Part shown: positions 41,137-44,714 of the stretch, in pieces | Position numbering within the stretch: position 1 is the first letter of the stretch | How the letters are laid out: every line of letters starts with the position of its first letter | Assembly: GCA_044359525.1 (NCBI GenBank) | Contig: JBIKLY010000017.1 | Span: 1-44,714, forward strand | Source: CAJBIL01 sp044359525 | Lineage (GTDB): Bacteria; Pseudomonadota; Gammaproteobacteria; Burkholderiales; Rhodocyclaceae | DNA length: 44,714 nt | Reading direction: 5' to 3' | Notes under the pieces: model-generated | What the model saw: the letters and a program-made list of their open reading frames with translations, nothing else | Databases searched by the model: none | What the model was told of the DNA's origin: nothing | Translations under genes and position numbers: made by a program

Positions 41137-41798
41137 AAACTATTGCCATCCTGTTTGTCACCTTGTTTGCCATGCTGCCCGGCCTTGTTTCCGCTGGGGT
41201 TTATGAGGATATGTTGATCGCCCTGAGATCGGATGATACCGGTGCGGTTGTCGCGCTGCTGAACCGTGGCGTGGACGTCAATACAGTCGATGTATCAGGC
41301 AATACGCTGCTCATGCTGGCCGTGCGGGAAAACAATGAGGCGCTGCTCGAACAGCTGATACTACGTCGGGCCCGCCTCAACGTGCGTAACCGTGATGGCG
41401 ACACTGCCTTGCGCATGGCCGCCTTTGGCGGAAAACTGCCGCTCGTCAAGCGTTTGGTAGAAGCGGGAGCCGAGGTGAATATGTACGGCTGGTCACCGCT
41501 CAGTTATGCAGCCTTTAACGGCCATGCAGCGATTGCCGAATACCTGGTGAAGCGCGGCGCCGAGATCGACGCGAAGACCGAAAATGGCTCGACCGCCTTG
41601 CTGATTGCCGCGCGTAACGGGCATATCGAGGTTGTAAATGTATTGCTGAAATACGAAGCTGCCCCAAATATCACCACCGAGAACGACGAAACCGCACTCG
41701 ACTGGGCAGAAAAAACAAACAATACGGATATCGCCAAGCGCCTGCGCGATGCCGGCGGCCACAGCGGCAAGACGGTGACTATCGAAATTTCAAAATAA
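41133..41798 (+). CDS. Exported ankyrin-repeat protein
   Basis: A 221-residue protein with signal peptide (MKTIAILFVTLFAMLPGLVS; cleavage likely near AGVYED) followed by about five ankyrin repeats of ~33 residues, e.g. DVSGNTLLMLAVRENNEALL, NRDGDTALRMAAFGGKLPLV, GWSPLSYAAFNGHAAIAEYL, NGSTALLIAARNGHIEVVNV and NDETALDWAEKTNNTDIAKR. Ankyrin repeats bind proteins; the partner here is unknown and periplasmic location is inferred. It overlaps tatD by four bases at its start and the exonuclease gene by nine bases tail-to-tail at its end. Confidence 0.88.
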   Translation: MKTIAILFVTLFAMLPGLVSAGVYEDMLIALRSDDTGAVVALLNRGVDVNTVDVSGNTLLMLAVRENNEALLEQLILRRARLNVRNRDGDTALRMAAFGGKLPLVKRLVEAGAEVNMYGWSPLSYAAFNGHAAIAEYLVKRGAEIDAKTENGSTALLIAARNGHIEVVNVLLKYEAAPNITTENDETALDWAEKTNNTDIAKRLRDAGGHSGKTVTIEISK

Positions 41799-43178
41799 GG
41801 CGGGCAGGGGCAGCACGCGAAGCTTCCCGGCCTGCAAAAACTTGCTCATGATCCGGTAGATATCCGGGTCAAACGACATTTCAATACGCTCCTCAAAGCG
41901 TTCGTGCAGCAACTGCTCGGTGTGCACCGTACCGAGGTAACGCCAGCGATGGACGAGGTGAAAATCCTCACGCATCCCGAATTCATCACGTTCAACCAAG
42001 GCCACCGGCCCCTTGTAGGGCCAGGTTTTCACCTTGAATTTGGCCAGCGCCGTCATCATTCTGGCGCTATGCAAGGAGGGCGCTTCCTTGCCAATGCAGG
42101 TGCCACGACAGGTCTTCTGCTTGTAGGCGACACAGGCCTCGCCTTTGACCGTCTCACCCAGGCCAAGATGGCTGTGGCACAGACGGTGTGCATCAGCCAG
42201 CTTGCGCAGGGCGTGAATGGCTTCACGCCGGTTCATGTAGAGGCCGAACAAATTGTCAGCGATGGCAAAATCGAGATCACGGGAATAAACCAGCTGCGGA
42301 CGAAAATCGCCTTCGGCGTGCTGTGTCAGTTGCCAGCTACAGAGATCTTCAACCGGTTTTCGCGTCGGGTGCGCCAGTTTGATTTCATGCAGCCGTGCGC
42401 CCAGTTCCCCCGCAGCTTCATGCCACTCGATACGCCAGGTATTGCGCGCCAGCGCGGTTTCGCGATTGGCCGGGGCGAAAACAGCCAGTATCTGTTGCCG
42501 GATGTTGGAACTGCGCTTGACCTGTAGCAGCCCACCATCCTCGCCGAAGAGAGCAAAGGCACCGGGCGCTTCGGGCAGGTCGTCAATCACGGCGACGTCG
42601 ATCTGCGGCGGCAGATCGGGGCGGCCAACGATGACATCGACGGCCTTTTTGATGCTCTCGGCAGACAGGGATTCATGCCAGCGTTGCCAGAGGTCCCACA
42701 GGACACGGGCGTCGGCCAGCGCGCGGTGGCGATCCTTGGCGTTGATGCCGTGGCGGGTAACCAGCGTATCGAGGTTGTGCCGGTGATGCTCGGGAAACAG
42801 CTTGCGCGAGAGCTTGACGGTGCATAGGGTCGGCATGCGGAAATCGATGTCGAGCCGCTTGAATTCGCGCTTGAGAAAGCCGTAGTCAAAACGGGCGTTG
42901 TGCGCAATGAACAGGCGGCCACGCAGCTTCTCCATGACCAACGGCGCCAGTTGCGCAAAGGTCGGCGCGCCAGAGACCATCGCGGTATCGATGCCGGTCA
43001 GACCGGTGATGAAAGACGAGACGGTCGTTTCCGGGTTGACCAGGGCGCTCCATTCGCGTGCGCCGTTCGCATCAACCTCGACGAGACCGATCTCAATGAT
43101 GCGGTCGTTGGCAAAGTTCGCACCGGTCGTTTCAAGGTCAACGAATACCAGTGGTTCGGGGGCGAGGACGGGATTCAT
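41790..43178 (-). CDS. DEDDh 3'-5' exonuclease with degenerate GIY-YIG domain
   Basis: A 462-residue protein. Residues 1-175 are a DnaQ-like exonuclease: D14 and E16 in FVDLETTG, LTGIDTAMVSG, IAHNARFDYGFLKREF and the His/Asp of RHRALADARVLW, so all DEDDh residues are present. Residues ~200-290 align in position with the GIY-YIG nuclease domain seen in the usual homologues of this family (UvrC/Cho-like). Here the GIY-like and YIG-like strands read GAFALF and LLQVKRS, so the catalytic tyrosines are lost. The tail has a conserved cysteine cluster CVAYKQKTCRGTCIGKEAP. Role: DNA proofreading or repair exonuclease; the second domain is likely structural or DNA-binding. Confidence 0.88.
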   Translation of the reverse strand: MNPVLAPEPLVFVDLETTGANFANDRIIEIGLVEVDANGAREWSALVNPETTVSSFITGLTGIDTAMVSGAPTFAQLAPLVMEKLRGRLFIAHNARFDYGFLKREFKRLDIDFRMPTLCTVKLSRKLFPEHHRHNLDTLVTRHGINAKDRHRALADARVLWDLWQRWHESLSAESIKKAVDVIVGRPDLPPQIDVAVIDDLPEAPGAFALFGEDGGLLQVKRSSNIRQQILAVFAPANRETALARNTWRIEWHEAAGELGARLHEIKLAHPTRKPVEDLCSWQLTQHAEGDFRPQLVYSRDLDFAIADNLFGLYMNRREAIHALRKLADAHRLCHSHLGLGETVKGEACVAYKQKTCRGTCIGKEAPSLHSARMMTALAKFKVKTWPYKGPVALVERDEFGMREDFHLVHRWRYLGTVHTEQLLHERFEERIEMSFDPDIYRIMSKFLQAGKLRVLPLPALF

Positions 43179-43252
43179 TGGCAGAGGCGAAATGCTTGAG
43201 AGGGGTATCGGCTGAAATCGACAATCCCCGCCAAACTGGATATTTGACTTCG

Positions 43253-43268
43253 CATAATTTGTATTATG
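43253..43268. promoter_or_regulatory. CATAAT-TTGT-ATTATG palindrome upstream of the exonuclease gene
   Basis: A perfect 6-bp inverted repeat with a 4-base centre in an AT-rich patch, 75 bases upstream of the exonuclease ATG on the minus strand. It could be an operator overlapping a promoter; the regulator is not identified. Confidence 0.3.
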
Positions 43269-43297
43269 TAAAGTTGCAAAATGACCGGCCTGTTCAT

Positions 43298-43732
43298 TCA
43301 GTTCAGATCCTCGTTTTTCACCACCGGCAAGCGCAGCACCTCGATACCCTCTTCACGCAGGGCCTCGTAATCCGCTGCGCTGGCTTCGCCACGAATGGAG
43401 CGTTCGGGGGCGGCTTGATAGTGGATCTTGCGGGCCTCCTCGGCAAAACCTTTCCCGACATCCTCACAGTTGGACATCATTGCCGAAACCAGTTGCCGGT
43501 AGGCGGTCAGCATTCCTGTCTGCGTCTGAATAACCGGCGCGTCGACGGTCGGGGCCGGCCCGTTCGCCGGCTTGGCCAGATGAACCGCCGAAGGAACCCG
43601 CCGAACCTCAGTGGCGTTGCAATACGGACAGGCAATGAAGCCGCGCGACAACTGGCTATCGTAGTCTTCCTGTGACTTGAACCAGCCTTCGAATTGGTGG
43701 TCCTGCGAACAGGCAAGGTCAAATATGATCAT
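43298..43732 (-). CDS. DUF1178 family protein
   Basis: A 144-residue protein of the DUF1178 family common in alpha- and betaproteobacteria. N-terminal MIIFDLACSQDHQFEGWF is typical, followed by a zinc-finger-like FIACPYCNATEVRRVPSAV (Cys-x2-Cys), a variable Pro/Ala linker, and the conserved helix GMLTAYRQLVSAMMSNCEDV. The C-terminal half contains EEARKIHYQAAPERSIRGEA and EEGIEVLRLPV. Function unknown; the paired cysteines (with Cys8) suggest zinc binding. It lies 38 bases downstream of tRNA-Leu in the same direction. Confidence 0.85.
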   Translation of the reverse strand: MIIFDLACSQDHQFEGWFKSQEDYDSQLSRGFIACPYCNATEVRRVPSAVHLAKPANGPAPTVDAPVIQTQTGMLTAYRQLVSAMMSNCEDVGKGFAEEARKIHYQAAPERSIRGEASAADYEALREEGIEVLRLPVVKNEDLN

Positions 43733-43770
43733 CGGAAGGCTAACAAAGGGGAAAACGCTGAATTGCAGGA

Positions 43771-43857
43771 TGGTGCCCGGAACCGGAATCGAACCGGTAC
43801 GACCTTACGGCCGAGAGATTTTAAGTCTCTTGTGTCTACCTATTTCACCATCCGGGC
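43771..43857 (-). tRNA. tRNA-Leu (UAA)
   Basis: 87 bases including an encoded CCA (43771-43773). The acceptor arms GCCCGGA / TCCGGGC pair, the long variable arm of class II tRNAs is present (CTCGGCCGTAAGGTCGT region), and the anticodon loop CTTAAAA gives UAA. The T-loop GGTTCGATTCC is standard. Confidence 0.96.
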
Positions 43858-43868
43858 TGAGGCTGGCG

Positions 43869-43874
43869 ATTATA
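43869..43874 (-). promoter_or_regulatory. -10 box of a tRNA-Leu promoter
   Basis: TATAAT on the minus strand ends 12 bases before the tRNA-Leu 5' end. No clear -35 hexamer is seen. A hairpin terminator lies just upstream (43890-43924), which supports separate transcription of tRNA-Leu. Confidence 0.45.
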
Positions 43875-43889
43875 CCTGCCCCGAAATGG

Positions 43890-43924
43890 AAAAAAGGGAA
43901 AGTGCCTGGGCACCTTCCCTTTTT
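43890..43924 (-). terminator. Hairpin terminator between tRNA-Gly and tRNA-Leu
   Basis: Arms 43891-43906 and 43909-43924 pair over 16 bases with a single mismatch (AAAAAGGGAA-n-GTGCC / GGCAC-n-TTCCCTTTTT). On the minus strand the stem ends in six T residues. It would end transcripts coming from the Gly-Cys-Gly tRNAs. Confidence 0.7.
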
Positions 43925-43930
43925 CGTATG

Positions 43931-44006
43931 TGGAGCGGGAGAAGAGTCTCGAACTCTCGACCTATACCTTGGCAAGGTATCGCTCTACCAACTGAGCTAC
44001 TCCCGC
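43931..44006 (-). tRNA. tRNA-Gly (GCC), downstream copy
   Basis: 76 bases with encoded CCA (43931-43933). Acceptor arms GCGGGAG / CTCCCGC, D-arm AGCTCAGTTGGTAGAGC, anticodon loop TTGCCAA giving GCC, T-loop GAGTTCGAGACTC. It is base-for-base identical to the copy at 44166-44241. Confidence 0.97.
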
Positions 44007-44027
44007 GTGAAACATTGAAACCATTAC

Positions 44028-44101
44028 TGGAGGCGCGAGCCGGAGTCGAACCGACCTACACGGATTTGCAATCCGGTGCATAACCGCTTTGCTATCGCGC
44101 C
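44028..44101 (-). tRNA. tRNA-Cys (GCA)
   Basis: 74 bases with encoded CCA (44028-44030). Acceptor arms GGCGCGA / TCGCGCC, anticodon loop ATTGCAAAT giving GCA, T-loop GGTTCGACTCC. It lies between the two identical tRNA-Gly genes. Confidence 0.97.
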
Positions 44102-44165
44102 AAGCCTACCTCACGATAGGTACTGCTGTTACCGGAAAAGCAAACCGACCACTTTTCGCCAAATC

Positions 44166-44241
44166 TGGAGCGGGAGAAGAGTCTCGAACTCTCGACCTAT
44201 ACCTTGGCAAGGTATCGCTCTACCAACTGAGCTACTCCCGC
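44166..44241 (-). tRNA. tRNA-Gly (GCC), promoter-proximal copy
   Basis: 76 bases with encoded CCA (44166-44168), identical to the downstream copy; both also share the 7 bases GTTTCAC just 5' of the mature tRNA. It is the first tRNA after pgsA. Confidence 0.97.
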
Positions 44242-44256
44242 GTGAAACGAGTGCGC

Positions 44257-44284
44257 ATTATAAAGACTTGGCGAAAGCTGTCAA
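44257..44284 (-). promoter_or_regulatory. Consensus sigma-70 promoter of the tRNA cluster, overlapping the pgsA stop
   Basis: TTGACA (44284-44279) and TATAAT (44262-44257), both perfect hexamers, with a 16-base spacer. The -35 box contains the TGA stop codon of pgsA (44283-44281). A GC-rich segment GCGCAC follows the -10 box, as in stringently controlled stable-RNA promoters. The first tRNA-Gly begins 15 bases after the -10 box. Confidence 0.85.
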
Positions 44285-44714
44285 CGTTTTCTGTCTTCTT
44301 CAATCAGATGCGGCCACGCCATGCGCATGTAATAGCCCATCGACCAGAGTGTCAGGACAGCCGCAATGTAAATCAGCCAGGTGCCGGCCTGTTGAACATC
44401 GAAACCATTGAACGGGGCATGGTAGAGCAGCAAGGGAATGGCGGCCATTTGGGCGAAAGTCTTGATCTTGCCGATCATCGAAACGGCGATGCTCTTGTGG
44501 GCACCAATCTGCGCCATCCACTCGCGCAAGGCAGAAATCGTGATTTCACGACCGATAATGATCGCTGCAAGAATTGCATCAAGCCGACCGAGTTGGACAA
44601 GCATGATCAGCGCCGCAGCGACCATCAATTTGTCGGCGACCGGATCAAGAAAGGCGCCGAACGCCGAGGTCTGGTTCCAGCGCCTGGCCAGATAGCCGTC
44701 CAGCCAGTCTGTCG
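44281..44714 (-). CDS. pgsA: CDP-diacylglycerol-glycerol-3-phosphate phosphatidyltransferase (5' end cut)
   Basis: PgsA makes phosphatidylglycerophosphate, precursor of phosphatidylglycerol and cardiolipin, at the inner membrane. The frame remains open to the window edge, so the N-terminus lies outside; the ATG at 44628 is internal. The CDP-alcohol phosphotransferase signature is complete: LDGYLARRW, then FGAFLDPVADK (D-G-x2-A-R-x8-G-x3-D-x3-D). Membrane segments follow (MVAAALIMLVQLGRLDAILA, TFAQMAAIPLLLYH, WLIYIAAVLTLWSMGYYM). The stop codon is embedded in the -35 box of the tRNA promoter. Order pgsA-tRNA-Gly-tRNA-Cys-tRNA-Leu matches enterobacteria except for the additional tRNA-Gly. Confidence 0.95.
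   Translation of the reverse strand, partial: TDWLDGYLARRWNQTSAFGAFLDPVADKLMVAAALIMLVQLGRLDAILAAIIIGREITISALREWMAQIGAHKSIAVSMIGKIKTFAQMAAIPLLLYHAPFNGFDVQQAGTWLIYIAAVLTLWSMGYYMRMAWPHLIEEDRKR

Overview
This window looks like chromosomal DNA of a betaproteobacterium, most plausibly of the Rhodocyclales (Dechloromonas / Azonexus / Accumulibacter-like). That is an inference from gene content and order: fabZ-lpxA-lpxB-rnhB, smpB next to ratA-rnfH, guaB-guaA, mltG-tmk-holB-pilZ-tatD, and pgsA followed by tRNA-Gly/Cys/Leu. It also rests on the fairly high GC content and on many betaproteobacterial domain families of unknown function (DUF2242, DUF4124, DUF1178, DUF3047). No taxonomic marker such as 16S rRNA is present. 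Both edges cut a gene: fabZ on the left and pgsA on the right.

Layout. 1-3709: lipid A / fatty acid operon ending in rnhB and a SpoU-family RNA methyltransferase. 3710-7530: a small accessory patch with a long hairpin, a NERD-domain UvrD-like helicase, a ParE/ParD-type toxin-antitoxin pair and a PIN-domain toxin-antitoxin pair framed by two ~46-bp direct repeats. 7632-14793: lactate and gluconeogenesis locus. lutA-lutC-lutB-ppsR runs leftward and a FadR/PdhR-type regulator plus ppsA runs rightward. The divergent control region holds two promoters, each paired with a TGGTnnnACCA operator. 14874-20937: DUF2242 lipoprotein, TRIC-like channel, smpB, ratA-rnfH, a DUF4124 protein, guaB and guaA. 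20939-25140: a two-gene signalling operon, a FIST sensor followed by a four-PAS GGDEF-EAL protein.

25363-27717: TonB-dependent receptor with its own terminator. 27874-34172: five genes, every junction an ATGA overlap: an ArsS-like radical SAM enzyme, a VTT membrane domain fused to a dihydrolipoamide/mercuric-reductase-like flavoenzyme, a GT2-DUF2064 fusion, a DUF3047 protein and a second FAD oxidoreductase. It resembles arsenosugar-biosynthesis loci, but no arsM methyltransferase is visible in the window, so the product is open. 34404-43732: tadA, an unusual leaderless L,D-transpeptidase, NRDE protein, ygfZ, the mltG-tmk-holB-pilZ-tatD-ankyrin run, a DEDDh exonuclease and a DUF1178 protein. 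43771-44714: tRNA-Leu(UAA), tRNA-Gly(GCC), tRNA-Cys(GCA), a second identical tRNA-Gly(GCC), and pgsA.

The two most interesting units are the translationally coupled radical-SAM/flavoenzyme/glycosyltransferase operon and the lactate-PEP locus. The latter places lactate oxidation, PEP synthase and the PEP-synthase regulatory kinase under what looks like one regulator. All functional statements come from reading motifs and gene order; no database search was run.
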